A stretch of DNA of 61,892 nucleotides from Marinobacter sp. B9-2 (GTDB taxonomy: Bacteria; Pseudomonadota; Gammaproteobacteria; Pseudomonadales; Oleiphilaceae), in the NCBI GenBank assembly GCA_003030785.1, contig PYVH01000007.1, positions 1-61,892 of the forward strand, given 5' to 3'. Numbering within the stretch: position 1 is the stretch's first letter; every line of letters starts with the position of its first letter. A program made the translations under genes and the position numbers. Below the pieces are notes generated by a model, which saw nothing but the letters and a program-made list of their open reading frames with translations, searched no databases and was not told the origin of the DNA. Shown here piece after piece: positions 16,192 through 25,130 of the stretch.

Positions 16192-17142
16192 ATGACCAAT
16201 GCACTGGAAATTGAGGGCCTCACCAAGACCTACGGTGACGGGTTTCAGGCTCTCAAGGGGATTGATCTGCACGTCGCCGAGGGGGATTTCTTTGCCTTGC
16301 TGGGGCCTAACGGGGCCGGAAAATCGACCACCCTGGGCATTGTCTGCTCCCTGGTGAACAAGACAGCAGGCAAGGTTCGGGTATTCGGATATGACACCGA
16401 TACTCACCTTTCCGATGCCAAGCTGAACCTTGGTGTGGTGCCCCAGGAGTTCAACTTCAACCAGTTCGAAAAAGTCTTTGATATTGTGACCACCCAGGCC
16501 GGCTACTACGGAATTCCGTTGAAGCAGGCTTCCGCGTCGGCCGAGAAGTACCTGAAAAAACTTGGTCTGTGGGACAAGCGGAACACCCCGGCCCGGATGC
16601 TTTCCGGCGGCATGAAGCGCCGTCTGATGATTGCCCGCGCCCTGGTCCACGAACCGAAACTGCTGATTCTGGACGAGCCCACCGCCGGTGTGGATATTGA
16701 ACTCCGCCGTTCAATGTGGACCTTTCTGGAGGAGATGAACCGCCAAGGGACCACGATCATCCTGACGACCCATTACCTGGAGGAGGCGGAAGCTCTTTGC
16801 CGCAACATTGCCATTATCGACCATGGCAAGATCCTCAAGCACACCAGCAAGAAAGCCTTGCTTCAGCAACTGAGCCGGGAGACTTTTGTTCTGGATACCG
16901 AGAAGACCCTCGACTCTACGCCCGAGCTCAACGGTTTTCCGACACGCCTCGACGCGGAAGGAGCCCTGGAGGTGGAAGTCGAGAAAGGTCAGGGGCTCAA
17001 CCAGGTATTCGTGGAGCTTGAGCGGCTGGGCATCAAGGTGGTCAGCATGAGAACCAAGGCCAACCGGCTGGAGGAACTGTTTATTCGCATGGTTGAAGAG
17101 AACGCAGAAGAAACCAAAAAGGCAGTGGAGGGTGCAGCATGA
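16192..17142 (+). CDS. yadG: ABC-2 type exporter ATP-binding protein (YadG-like)
   Basis: 316 residues: Walker A GPNGAGKST near 39-47, signature LSGGMKRR near 142, Walker B LLILDEPTAGVD near 160, and switch His in LTTHYLEEAE near 195. The C-terminal extension is like the drug-exporter/YadG subfamily. It pairs with the permease that overlaps its stop by four bases (ATGA). The exported substrate is unknown. Confidence 0.88.
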   Translation: MTNALEIEGLTKTYGDGFQALKGIDLHVAEGDFFALLGPNGAGKSTTLGIVCSLVNKTAGKVRVFGYDTDTHLSDAKLNLGVVPQEFNFNQFEKVFDIVTTQAGYYGIPLKQASASAEKYLKKLGLWDKRNTPARMLSGGMKRRLMIARALVHEPKLLILDEPTAGVDIELRRSMWTFLEEMNRQGTTIILTTHYLEEAEALCRNIAIIDHGKILKHTSKKALLQQLSRETFVLDTEKTLDSTPELNGFPTRLDAEGALEVEVEKGQGLNQVFVELERLGIKVVSMRTKANRLEELFIRMVEENAEETKKAVEGAA

Positions 17143-17912
17143 CCCCACATGCCCTGTTCACCGCCTTCAGCACCATTGTTGTCCGGGAGATACGCCGGTT
17201 TACCCGTATCTGGGCACAGACGCTGCTGCCGCCCGCGGTCACCATGACCCTGTATTTCATTATTTTCGGCAACCTGATCGGCTCCCGGATCGGCGAAATG
17301 GGCGGCTTCGACTATATGTCGTTTATTGTGCCCGGGCTGATCATGATGGCGGTAATCACCAGTTCCTATGCCAACGTGGTGTCGTCGTTTTTCTCCATGA
17401 AGTTCCAGCGCAGCATTGAGGAGCTTTTGGTGTCCCCGGTGCCGAACTGGATCATCCTTGCCGGCTACGTGTGCGGAGGCATGGCCCGGGGCCTCGGTAT
17501 CGGCCTGATTGTCACACTGCTTTCACTTGCGTTTACCCGGTTGTCCATTCACAACCTGCCCATGATGATTCTGACGGTCTTTCTGACGTCTGCCCTGTTC
17601 GCACTGGGCGGTTTTATCAACGCCATGCTGGCAACCAAGTTTGATGACATCTCAATCGTGCCCACGTTCGTACTGACGCCGCTGACTTACCTGGGCGGAG
17701 TGTTCTATAGCATTGATCTGCTGCCGGGGTTCTGGCAGGGCGTATCCATGGCCAATCCCATCCTGTATATGGTTAATGGCTTCCGGTACGGGATTCTGGG
17801 CGTTTCAGACGTTAATCCGTTCGTTTCTCTTGGTATGATTCTGGTCTTCATCTCCGTGCTGGCATTCATCGCCCTGAGAATGCTCGAGCGCGGAAAAGGC
17901 ATTCGCCACTGA
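17139..17912 (+). CDS. yadH: ABC-2 type exporter permease (YadH-like)
   Basis: 257 residues with six hydrophobic segments of the ABC2_membrane family, for example TLYFIIFGNLIG, FIVPGLIMMAVITSSY, and LTPLTYLGGVFYSIDLLPGFW, the last being the family signature. Length matches E. coli YadH (256). Translation is coupled to the ATPase gene. It is followed after 14 bp by queF, probably in the same operon but with no obvious link in function. Confidence 0.88.
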   Translation: MTPHALFTAFSTIVVREIRRFTRIWAQTLLPPAVTMTLYFIIFGNLIGSRIGEMGGFDYMSFIVPGLIMMAVITSSYANVVSSFFSMKFQRSIEELLVSPVPNWIILAGYVCGGMARGLGIGLIVTLLSLAFTRLSIHNLPMMILTVFLTSALFALGGFINAMLATKFDDISIVPTFVLTPLTYLGGVFYSIDLLPGFWQGVSMANPILYMVNGFRYGILGVSDVNPFVSLGMILVFISVLAFIALRMLERGKGIRH

Positions 17913-17926
17913 TCTCAGGAACACCT

Positions 17927-18745
17927 ATGGCACTCAATGACGCGCCGCTTGGCAAAACAAGCGATTACCCGGACAGCTACGACCCGGGCCTGTTGTTCCC
18001 GGTGGCGAGGGAGGAAAACCGTCGCCGCCTGGGGCTGGAAGACGGCCGCTGGCCATGGTTTGGTGAGGACCTGTGGCAGGCCTGGGAAATTTCCTGGCTG
18101 CGGCGAAGTGGAGTGCCTGAGGTGGCCTGGGCAGAGATTGTGTTTCCTGCGGCTTCGCCTTCAATCATTGAGTCCAAATCGCTCAAGCTTTACCTCAACT
18201 CGCTGAACCAGGCGGTTTATTCCTCTCGGGAACAGGTTGCCGAAGTGATTACCCGGGATCTGTCCAGTGCCTGCGGTGGCGCGGTCCAGGTCAACCTGTT
18301 AAGCGTGGACGACTCCGGGGAGGCGATAGGCCGCCCTGAGGGTTTTGAGCTCATTGATGACGAACCGGTGAGCGATGCGGTGTATGAGTATTCGCCCGAG
18401 TCTCTCGAGGCCGGCAATGAGGTGGTGACTGAGCAGCTATGCTCCCATCTCCTCAAGAGCAACTGCCCGGTGACGGGCCAGCCGGACTGGGCCACTTTGC
18501 TGGTAAGTTATACTGGCCCGAAAATAGACCGGGCTGGTTTGTTGCGTTATGTCGTGAGCTTCCGGCAGAAACAGGATTTCCACGAGCATTGCGTGGAAAC
18601 GGTGTTTACCGATCTGATGAGCCGATGCAACCCGGAGTCGCTAACAGTAGTTGCCCGATACACACGGCGGGGCGGGCTGGATATCAACCCCTGGCGAAGC
18701 ACAGAAACCGGCAAGGATGCCGGGCCGCGACTGATACGTCAGTAA
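17927..18745 (+). CDS. queF: NADPH-dependent 7-cyano-7-deazaguanine reductase QueF
   Basis: 272 residues of the long (two-domain) QueF type. It reduces preQ0 to preQ1, the step before Tgt in queuosine synthesis. The QueF motif ESKSLKLYL is at about 82-90. The catalytic pair is the Cys in SNCPVTGQPDW (C180, thioimide) and the Asp seven residues on (D187). The start PLGKTSDYPDSYDPGLLFPVAR is typical. queA and tgt, later steps of the same pathway, are found at 33-35 kb in this window. Confidence 0.93.
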   Translation: MALNDAPLGKTSDYPDSYDPGLLFPVAREENRRRLGLEDGRWPWFGEDLWQAWEISWLRRSGVPEVAWAEIVFPAASPSIIESKSLKLYLNSLNQAVYSSREQVAEVITRDLSSACGGAVQVNLLSVDDSGEAIGRPEGFELIDDEPVSDAVYEYSPESLEAGNEVVTEQLCSHLLKSNCPVTGQPDWATLLVSYTGPKIDRAGLLRYVVSFRQKQDFHEHCVETVFTDLMSRCNPESLTVVARYTRRGGLDINPWRSTETGKDAGPRLIRQ

Positions 18746-18775
18746 TGCCGGTGGTCGTGAGCGCAGGGATGCGCC

Positions 18776-20214
18776 TCAGGAAACATCCTCTTCCCGTCGC
18801 AGGCGGTCTGCGGCGTCTTCCAGGGCGATCAGAATGGCCTGGCGTTCCTTCTCGGTGATCTTGTCTGAATCCAGATACATGGCGAAGCCACTGTGCTCGT
18901 GCTCGAGGAAACTGCGGTTGGGGCCCATGTCGCGCCGGAAATCCACCACCTCATAAATTGGCACCGGTTTGCCGAAGCCTTTCACGGTAATTTCGCCCTT
19001 GTCCCGGCACATGATCTTGTCCTTGATCAACGAGAAGGTCTCGTAGGAAACCAGGATTTCACCTGGCTCCGCCAGGGATTCAAGTCGGCTGGCAAGATTC
19101 ACTTCCTTGCCGATGATGGTGTAGTCCATCCGGTTTTCCGCGCCGAAGTTGCCGACGGTTGTGTAACCGGTGCTGATCCCCATTCGAATTTCAAGCGGGG
19201 TCTTGATGCCCTGGCTGCGCCATTTCTGGCGCATGATTTTCATGTGCTTGCGCATCTCGATGGCCATGGAGACACAGGCAAAGGCGTCCTCCCGCTGGCC
19301 CCGGCTGGTTGGGTCGCCAAAGAACACCATGATGGAATCGCCAACGAACTTGTCGATGGTACCGCCATACTTCAGGGCAACTTCCGACATCTCGTTGAAG
19401 TAGTGATTCAGTAGCTCGGTCAGGGCCTCGGGTTCCATTTCCTCGGACAGTTCGGTGAAGCCCTTGATGTCCGAAAAGAACACTGCCAGTTTCTTGCGCT
19501 GGGTTTCCAACCGCACATCCCGCTCGCCAGTAAAGATGGACTGCCAGACCTGAGGCGAGAGGTATTTGGAAAGCTTGTGGGAGAGTGCGATGGACTGCTC
19601 CCGCTGGTTCTGGATCTGGGTTTTTGCCAGCATCAGCGCACGTGCCTGTTGGTGGGAATAATAGGCGGTGACGCAAATATATATGCCGGTTGAGAGAATC
19701 GACACAATGCTGGTGAGCAGGGGCGAATGTGGCCCGTCTGCCGGGCCAAGGATAGCGACAGAGCCTGCAATGGCGGCAGCCATGAAAACGGTGCCCATAA
19801 GCCACTGGCGGATGCCCCCGACAATCAGGCAGCTGAACATCAGCATCAGGGCGACTGCCAGGGAGGGAATGACGATCAGCCGATGCAGCCAATAAACGCG
19901 CCGCCAACAACGCAATCAAAAATCAGCATCTTCTGGCGAATGCGTGGGGAATTTCTCAGGAACGTTCGGCGGGTGAGGGCGTGAGCGATATGTGGCCAGG
20001 TCAGGGCACCGGCCACAAGCCAGAGGAGCCATTGGGGAAATGCACCCTGCAGAACACCGGTTACGATAATGGCGGCGGTTGACGTATAGGCCAGCACCCG
20101 GCCGTTGTAATCGGGCATTGGGGGAATCGCAATCGGGTTGCCCGACGCCTCAGACGCCAGGGACCTGCCAGCTGAACTGCTGGCATTGCGAAGGTCTGCC
20201 GGGGCGCTCATCAT
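18776..20214 (-). pseudogene. cyaB: Class III adenylate cyclase with MASE2 sensor (CyaB type), frameshifted
   Basis: Two overlapping frames encode one protein. Upstream (20214 to about 19873) is the first half of a MASE2 membrane domain, ending FDCVVGGAFIGCIG then stop. Downstream (about 19890 to 18776), reading LIVIPSLAVALMLMFSCLIVGG, is the rest of MASE2 and the full cyclase domain (metal sites FSDIKGFT and GDSIMVFFGD, then MDYTIIGKEVNLASRLE). Adding one C in GGCTGATC near 19877-19880 would restore I-G-L-I-V-I-P and give a 479-residue protein, the size of P. aeruginosa CyaB. It is either a real one-base loss or a sequencing error. The intact enzyme would make cAMP. Start taken at ATG 20214, right after the DUF962 gene. 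Confidence 0.8.
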
Positions 20215-20215
20215 T

Positions 20216-20527
20216 TCAGAAACGGATCCTGCCAATGAGCATGTCGCGGAACATGACCCAGTCGCCCATCAGGCTGTACAGTGGGTACTTGAAGGTGGCA
20301 GGGCGGTTTTTCTCAAACTTGAAATGACCCACCCAGGCAAAGCCATAGCCAATGACCGGCAAGGCCAGAAGCCACAAAAGCTTGCCTGTAGTCAGTGCCC
20401 ACAAGGCCACGATCAGAACCAGCAGGCTGCCGACAAAGTGCAGACGGCGACAGGTGACGTCGCTGTGCTCTTCAAGGTAGTAAGGATAGAATTCGGAAAA
20501 GTTGTTGAAGGTTTGCTGGTTGCTCAT
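20216..20527 (-). CDS. DUF962 (YGL010w/Mpo1-like) membrane protein
   Basis: 103 residues from ATG 20527. The N-terminal FSEFYPYYLEEHSDVTCRRLHFVGS is the signature of the DUF962/Mpo1-like family, with conserved His residues (EEHSD, LHFVG) that hold iron in the yeast dioxygenase Mpo1. Two hydrophobic segments follow (LLVLIVALWALTTGKLLWLLALPVIGYGFAWVGHFKFEKNRP). Whether this bacterial member oxidises 2-hydroxy fatty acids as the yeast one does is not known. The cyaB start lies one base past its stop. Confidence 0.8.
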   Translation of the reverse strand: MSNQQTFNNFSEFYPYYLEEHSDVTCRRLHFVGSLLVLIVALWALTTGKLLWLLALPVIGYGFAWVGHFKFEKNRPATFKYPLYSLMGDWVMFRDMLIGRIRF

Positions 20528-20693
20528 TGTGTTGCCACTCACCGTTGTACGACCGCGTCATTTATAATTGTTGGTAGACCCGACTACGACTAAAGGTTAA
20601 CAGCATTACGTACAAGCCACAATTCACAGCAGGGAATTGTATTCGTACCTATTTCTCCAACCCATCAGAACAGCGATCAGACAGCGAGCAGAT

Positions 20694-21245
20694 ATGACAG
20701 CAGTTACCGATTTTCTCCTCAATCGTTCGTCAGAACCCAGGCTGGAGTCGCCCGCGCCGGACCCGGCAACCCTCGACCGGGCTTTTGCCTGTGCCGCCCG
20801 CGCGCCTGATCACGCGCTGCTGAGGCCCTGGCGTTATCTGGTTGTGGAGGGCGAAGGACTGGAAGCTCTGGGCGAACTGTTTGCCTCCACCTGTGCCAAT
20901 AACAGCGACGAGAAAGAGATCGAGAAGCTCAGGCGTGCCCCTCTTCGTGCGCCGATGGTGATTGTCGGTATCGCGTCGCCGAAAACGCATCCCAAGGTAC
21001 CTGAAATCGAGCAGGTGATGTCGGCCGCAGCCGGCATGAGTTTTATTGAGATTGCCCTGCAGGACGCCGGTTACGGCGTTATGTGGAGAACGGGCGGTGT
21101 CGCGTACCATTCTTCTGTTCACGCCGGGCTGGGACTTGAAGAACATGAGCAGATCGTCGGCTTTCTCTACACCGGAACAGTCTCTGCTTCCAAGCCGGCT
21201 GTTCCCCGGCCGCAGGTTGATGAGTTCGTGCGTCATTGGCCCTGA
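20694..21245 (+). CDS. YdjA-like nitroreductase family protein
   Basis: 183 residues from ATG 20694 (an in-frame start 57 bp earlier adds residues unlike the family). An FMN-dependent nitroreductase of the small YdjA type: LLNRSSEPRLESPAPDPATLDRAFACAARAPDHALLRPWRYLVV at the start, FMN-binding RAPDHALLRPWR, and QDAGYGVMWRTGG with the glycine-rich stretch near 125. Physiological substrate unknown. It stands between cyaB/DUF962 (divergent) and the flagellar operon. Confidence 0.85.
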   Translation: MTAVTDFLLNRSSEPRLESPAPDPATLDRAFACAARAPDHALLRPWRYLVVEGEGLEALGELFASTCANNSDEKEIEKLRRAPLRAPMVIVGIASPKTHPKVPEIEQVMSAAAGMSFIEIALQDAGYGVMWRTGGVAYHSSVHAGLGLEEHEQIVGFLYTGTVSASKPAVPRPQVDEFVRHWP

Positions 21246-21252
21246 TCTCCTG

Positions 21253-21286
21253 GCTGCTTCCGGCGGTCCGCGCCGGGGGAAGCAGC
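21253..21286 (+). terminator. Probable terminator of the nitroreductase gene
   Basis: GCTGCTTCC pairs with GGAAGCAGC, with an inner GGCG/CGCC stem, 8 bp after the stop. The T-run comes only 8 bases after the stem, so termination strength is uncertain. Confidence 0.55.
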
Positions 21287-21399
21287 TTGCCGCTTTTTCC
21301 TGACCGTTCCTTCCTTGCTTTGCCCTGACCATTAATTAACCGCCGGCCAGGGCCTGCCAATACTGGATTTTCTGACAAAATTAGACCTCACCCGAATTC

Positions 21400-21415
21400 T
21401 GGCATCCAGCTTGCT
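21400..21415 (+). promoter_or_regulatory. Sigma-54 promoter of flgBCDE
   Basis: TGGCAT-CCAGC-TTGCT: GG at 21401-21402 and GC at 21413-21414, exactly ten bases apart, the RpoN -24/-12 pattern. Expected RNA start is near 21426, giving a leader of about 58 bases before flgB. In Pseudomonas the flgB operon is an RpoN/FleR target. Confidence 0.85.
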
Positions 21416-21483
21416 TTAGTCCTGTCAAAGAGCACAGCCGGCAAAAGCAGGTCGGCATACTGGTGCAGTTTTCGGGAGGCAAC

Positions 21484-21882
21484 ATGGCAATTACGTTCGA
21501 TTCGGCTCTGGGCATTCACCAACACGCGGTTGAAGCGCGGGTTAAACGTGCCGAAGTTTTGGCAAACAACCTGGCGAACGCCGATACCCCGGGCTTCAAA
21601 GCGCGCGACCTGGATTTCCAGGCAATGATGCAGAAGGCCCAGGAGCAGGTCAGCGGATTCCAGATGGATAAAACCCATGACGCGCACATGGATACCTCAG
21701 TGTCAGCCTCGGAAAGCGATTTGATGTATCGGGTTCCCCATCAGCCGTCGGTTGACGGCAATACGGTAGACGCCCAGCAGGAGCAGACCCGGTTTATGCG
21801 CAACGCCATGGATTTCCAGGCCAGCTTCCAGTTTTTGAACAGCAAGTTCAGCGGTTTGACCAAAGCCCTCAAGGGCGAATAA
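21484..21882 (+). CDS. flgB: Flagellar proximal rod protein FlgB
   Basis: 132 residues from ATG 21484, which has GGGAGGC upstream; an earlier in-frame start lacks one. The family motif RAEVLANNLANADTPGFKARDLDF is near residues 25-47, and the C-terminus MRNAMDFQASFQFLNSKFSGL forms the rod-type coiled coil. It forms part of the rod that crosses the periplasm. First gene of flgBCDE, behind a sigma-54 promoter. Confidence 0.95.
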   Translation: MAITFDSALGIHQHAVEARVKRAEVLANNLANADTPGFKARDLDFQAMMQKAQEQVSGFQMDKTHDAHMDTSVSASESDLMYRVPHQPSVDGNTVDAQQEQTRFMRNAMDFQASFQFLNSKFSGLTKALKGE

Positions 21883-21916
21883 GCCGCAGTCACAGGATTA
21901 GCGAAGGAGAATTTTC

Positions 21917-22366
21917 ATGTCACTGGGCAGCATTTTTGACATCGCCGGTTCCGGCATGACCGCGCAATCACTGCGGCTGAATACAACCGCGTCCAACATT
22001 GCCAATGCAGAAACGGCAAGTTCCAGCACGGGGGAAACCTATCGCGCCAGGAAGCCGGTTTTCTCGGCGATTCAGCAGTCTCTGATGAATCCCGGGCAGG
22101 GAGGCTTGCCCATGGCTGCCGATGAGGGCCCGGGCGCCGGTGTCAGGGTTGAAGGTATCGTTGAAAGCGATGCGGAGCTGCAGATGCGCTACGAGCCCCA
22201 TCACCCGGCTGCCAACGAGGACGGTTACGTCTACTACCCCAATGTGAATGTGGTTGAAGAGATGGCGGACATGATGTCGTCGTCCAGAAGTTTCCAGATG
22301 AATGTGGATGTCATGAACACAGCCAAGTCCATGATGCAGCGCATTCTGACTCTCGGTCAGCAGTAA
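21917..22366 (+). CDS. flgC: Flagellar proximal rod protein FlgC
   Basis: 149 residues. N-terminal rod motif SIFDIAGSGMTAQSLRLNTTASNIANAETASSSTG, then DGYVYYPNVNVVEEMADMMSSSRSFQMNVDVMNTAKSMMQRILTLGQ, the C-terminal half of the rod coiled coil. A rod subunit next to FlgB. It lies 34 bp after flgB with an AAGGAGA ribosome-binding site. Confidence 0.95.
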   Translation: MSLGSIFDIAGSGMTAQSLRLNTTASNIANAETASSSTGETYRARKPVFSAIQQSLMNPGQGGLPMAADEGPGAGVRVEGIVESDAELQMRYEPHHPAANEDGYVYYPNVNVVEEMADMMSSSRSFQMNVDVMNTAKSMMQRILTLGQQ

Positions 22367-22384
22367 CAGGGTGAGGAGCACAAC

Positions 22385-23062
22385 ATGACTGCAGTAAATG
22401 CAACAGACGCGTCGGATGTTCTGAGCCAGTACCAGCTGAAGCAACAGAATGGCGGCCAGGGTACCAGCGAGTTGGGCCGGAACGAGTTCATGGAACTGAT
22501 GCTGGCACAGCTGAAGAACCAGAACCCGCTGGAGCCCCAGGACAACGGCGAATTTATCTCCCAGCTTGCCCAGTTCAGCTCACTGGAGGAGATGCAGAAT
22601 CTCTCCGGTACGGTTGAGGATGTGGTGGGTCAGTTCCGTTCCAGCCAGGCGCTGCAGGCCTCTGCCATGGTCGGCAAAACCGTGCTTGCCCCTTCCCAGA
22701 TCGGGGTTCTGGGTGCGGACGGTGAGATCAGCGGCACCGTTGAAGTGCCGGCATCGACCGGTGGCCTTCGGCTTTCGATTCAGGGTCAGAATGGTGAGCG
22801 GGTTCGCCAGATCGACATGGGTAGTAGTCCGGCAGGGGTGACCTCGTTCCGCTGGGATGGCCAGGACGGCAACGGCAATCCCTTGCCGCCGGGCGCCTAC
22901 CGGATTGTGGCCGAGGCTTCCTACCCGGATGGGCCGCAGCAGTTGGGTACGATGGTAAGTGCCAATGTTGACAGCGTGTCCCTGGGCCAAGGTGGCTCCA
23001 TTACCCTGAATCTTGCAGGCATGGGCTCCATCGCCCTGTCTGATGTAAAACAAATTAACTGA
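22385..23062 (+). CDS. flgD: Flagellar hook capping protein FlgD
   Basis: 225 residues. The N-terminal conserved block ELGRNEFMELMLAQLKNQNPLEPQDNGEFISQLAQFSSLEEMQNL carries the secretion and cap function. The C-terminal part contains a FLG/Fn3-like domain with FRWDGQDGNGNPLPPGAYRI. FlgD forms the temporary cap on which hook protein FlgE assembles. Third gene of flgBCDE. Confidence 0.95.
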   Translation: MTAVNATDASDVLSQYQLKQQNGGQGTSELGRNEFMELMLAQLKNQNPLEPQDNGEFISQLAQFSSLEEMQNLSGTVEDVVGQFRSSQALQASAMVGKTVLAPSQIGVLGADGEISGTVEVPASTGGLRLSIQGQNGERVRQIDMGSSPAGVTSFRWDGQDGNGNPLPPGAYRIVAEASYPDGPQQLGTMVSANVDSVSLGQGGSITLNLAGMGSIALSDVKQIN

Positions 23063-23089
23063 TACCGGTGAAACACCAAGGGGTGAACC

Positions 23090-25054
23090 ATGGGATTTAA
23101 TACGGGTTTGAGTGGCCTTCGCGCGGCATCGGTGGATCTGGACGTCACCGGCAACAACATTGCCAACGCCAGTACCGTTGGTTTCAAGGGCAGCAAGGCC
23201 CAGTTTGGCGATCTATACGCCAGCGGTTTCCTGAGCGCAGGCACCAACCCGATCGGCGACGGTGTCCGGGTCCAGGATGTAAAACAGTCGTTCGGTCAGG
23301 GCAATATCAGCTTCACTGACAACGGTCTGGATATGGCGATTGCCGGTGATGGTTTCTTTATCCTGAATAACGGCGGTGAGATTCGTTACTCCCGAGCAGG
23401 GCAGTTTGGTATTGATAAGGGAGGGTTCGTTACCAATAACGAGAATATGCGGGTTCAGGGATATACCGCGGATGAAGATGGCAATCTCTCTGGCATTCGG
23501 GGCGATCTGCAGATTGAAACTGACAACTTGGCGCCACGCCGAACAACAAATCTGGACTCTGATTTAAACCTGGACTCGCGGGAGCCGGTGTTGGAATCCA
23601 GGGTGACGCAGCTTGATGAGGTTTCAATAGCTGGCTTTGCTGGAGATGAGTTTGTTATCTCCTATGCCGACGGGCGACCAAGCCAGAGGGTTGTCGTCCC
23701 TGGAACAGTGACCAATGAGGATGGAACTTCTCGACCTATCACGGCCAGGGAAGTTGCGAATCAGCTAAACGCAATTGACGGTGTTTCATCCTCTGCGACG
23801 ACGAATTTTCTATTTGAGAGTGATGGCCATTCCGATGGGATTGGCGATCTGGAGTCAGTCCTTGGTGATCCAGACTTTGCTTTCGAGCTGGATGTGGATG
23901 GTCAAAATGTTTTCTCGACGTCGGGCTCAACTACGAAGCAAGGCTTGGTTAACGCGATCAACTCGTCAAATGCCAGTTCCGTTTCAGCCTTTCTGGTTGA
24001 TGCTGAAGATTCGAACGGCGATCCAATTCAGGACATTAGAATTATAGATAACCGTGGTTCTGATCTGACCGTGAGTTACGGCATTTCCGGAAGCTTGACA
24101 CCCTATGACAAGGTCGGAGATCTCGACGTTTTTGTTGACCGAAGTGTTCAAGATATAACCTCGGCGGATCCAGATGATCCCTCATCAACCAGTGTTTTCG
24201 CAACGGCCTATGACGATGCGGGCGCGCCGTCAGTCACAAACGCGTTTAATCCACTTGATCAGCGCACATACAACCACGCAACCTCAACTACCATCTACGA
24301 CAGTTTGGGTAATTCCCATGAACTGACGCAGTTCTTCGTGAAAAATCCATCGCCGGGTGACGGTGTCGGCGTCAGTGAATGGTCTGTCTACGCCCAGATT
24401 GATGGCGAGCTGGTTGGGGGAACTGATGTTTCACCATTCACCGCGCGCTTCGATCAGGATGGGGCCTTACAGTCCATAAACGGAGACCCAAACGGTGAAA
24501 TTCTAATTGATGACTGGGTACCAAAAGACAGCAATGGCGAGCCGAACGGCGCTGATGGCCCTCCAGCTGAGGGTGAGGAGGTGGTTACGCCGATTCCAGA
24601 GCCGCCCACAACGTCGGCTTTCGTTGTTAACCTTGGTGGGACTACTCAATACGGGGCTGAGTTCGGTGTCAATGATCAACAGCAGAACGGTTATACCACG
24701 GGGCGTTTGTCCGGGCTGGATGTCTCTGATGAGGGGGTGCTGTTCGCCCGATATACCAACGGTCAGTCCCAGGCGCTAGGGCAGGTCGCATTAGCCTCGT
24801 TCAATAATACCAACGGACTGTCGCCGGTGGGTGATACTTCCTGGGTTGAAACCTTCGAATCCGGCCAGCCGATTATCGGCGCACCGGATACTGGAACCCT
24901 TGGTTCCATTAAGGCCAGCTCAGTAGAAGAATCAAACGTGGATTTGTCTGCGGAACTGGTCAACCTGATCATCGCCCAGCGGAACTATCAGGCCAATGCC
25001 AAGACCATTGAAACCTCCGATGCGGTCACCCAGACCATCATCAACCTCCGTTAA
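23090..25054 (+). CDS. flgE: Flagellar hook protein FlgE, enlarged variable domain
   Basis: 654 residues, against about 400 in E. coli and 460 in P. aeruginosa. The ends are typical: MGFNTGLSGLRAASVDLDVTGNNIANASTVGFKGSKAQFGDLYASGF at the start and ESNVDLSAELVNLIIAQRNYQANAKTIETSDAVTQTIINLR at the end. The middle (about residues 150-530) is a large, Asp/Ser-rich surface region, visibly AT-richer with codon use unlike the ends. It builds the hook. A hairpin and a new sigma-54 promoter follow the stop. Confidence 0.93.
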   Translation: MGFNTGLSGLRAASVDLDVTGNNIANASTVGFKGSKAQFGDLYASGFLSAGTNPIGDGVRVQDVKQSFGQGNISFTDNGLDMAIAGDGFFILNNGGEIRYSRAGQFGIDKGGFVTNNENMRVQGYTADEDGNLSGIRGDLQIETDNLAPRRTTNLDSDLNLDSREPVLESRVTQLDEVSIAGFAGDEFVISYADGRPSQRVVVPGTVTNEDGTSRPITAREVANQLNAIDGVSSSATTNFLFESDGHSDGIGDLESVLGDPDFAFELDVDGQNVFSTSGSTTKQGLVNAINSSNASSVSAFLVDAEDSNGDPIQDIRIIDNRGSDLTVSYGISGSLTPYDKVGDLDVFVDRSVQDITSADPDDPSSTSVFATAYDDAGAPSVTNAFNPLDQRTYNHATSTTIYDSLGNSHELTQFFVKNPSPGDGVGVSEWSVYAQIDGELVGGTDVSPFTARFDQDGALQSINGDPNGEILIDDWVPKDSNGEPNGADGPPAEGEEVVTPIPEPPTTSAFVVNLGGTTQYGAEFGVNDQQQNGYTTGRLSGLDVSDEGVLFARYTNGQSQALGQVALASFNNTNGLSPVGDTSWVETFESGQPIIGAPDTGTLGSIKASSVEESNVDLSAELVNLIIAQRNYQANAKTIETSDAVTQTIINLR

Positions 25055-25072
25055 GTTCGCGAGCTAGCGAAC
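25055..25072 (+). terminator. Hairpin at the end of flgBCDE
   Basis: GTTCGC (25055-25060) and GCGAAC (25067-25072) flank GAGCTA, starting on the base after the flgE stop. No T-run follows, so it may only attenuate or protect the flgBCDE mRNA. It sits directly before the next sigma-54 promoter. Confidence 0.5.
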
Positions 25073-25073
25073 A

Positions 25074-25089
25074 TGGCATGACTCCTGCT
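25074..25089 (+). promoter_or_regulatory. Sigma-54 promoter of flgFGHIJKL
   Basis: TGGCAT-GACTC-CTGCT, with GG at 25075-25076 and GC at 25087-25088, ten bases apart as RpoN requires; only the -12 T is replaced by C. Expected RNA start near 25099-25101. Pseudomonas flgFGHIJKL is likewise a separate RpoN-dependent operon. Confidence 0.7.
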
Positions 25090-25124
25090 AGAAGACTGGA
25101 AACAGTCAAAATTCCGGCAGGAGT
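25081..25124 (+). promoter_or_regulatory. flgF leader: ribosome-binding site facing an anti-Shine-Dalgarno
   Basis: GCAGGAGT (25117-25124) contains the flgF ribosome-binding site AGGAG, 7 bases before the ATG. It is perfectly complementary to ACTCCTGC (25081-25088). Between them lies a second perfect hairpin, GACTG-GAAA-CAGTC (25094-25107), with a GNRA tetraloop. The anti-Shine-Dalgarno overlaps the -12 element of the sigma-54 promoter, so RNA started at that promoter lacks it, while read-through RNA from flgE carries it. Confidence 0.55.
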
Positions 25125-25130
25125 TTTCCC

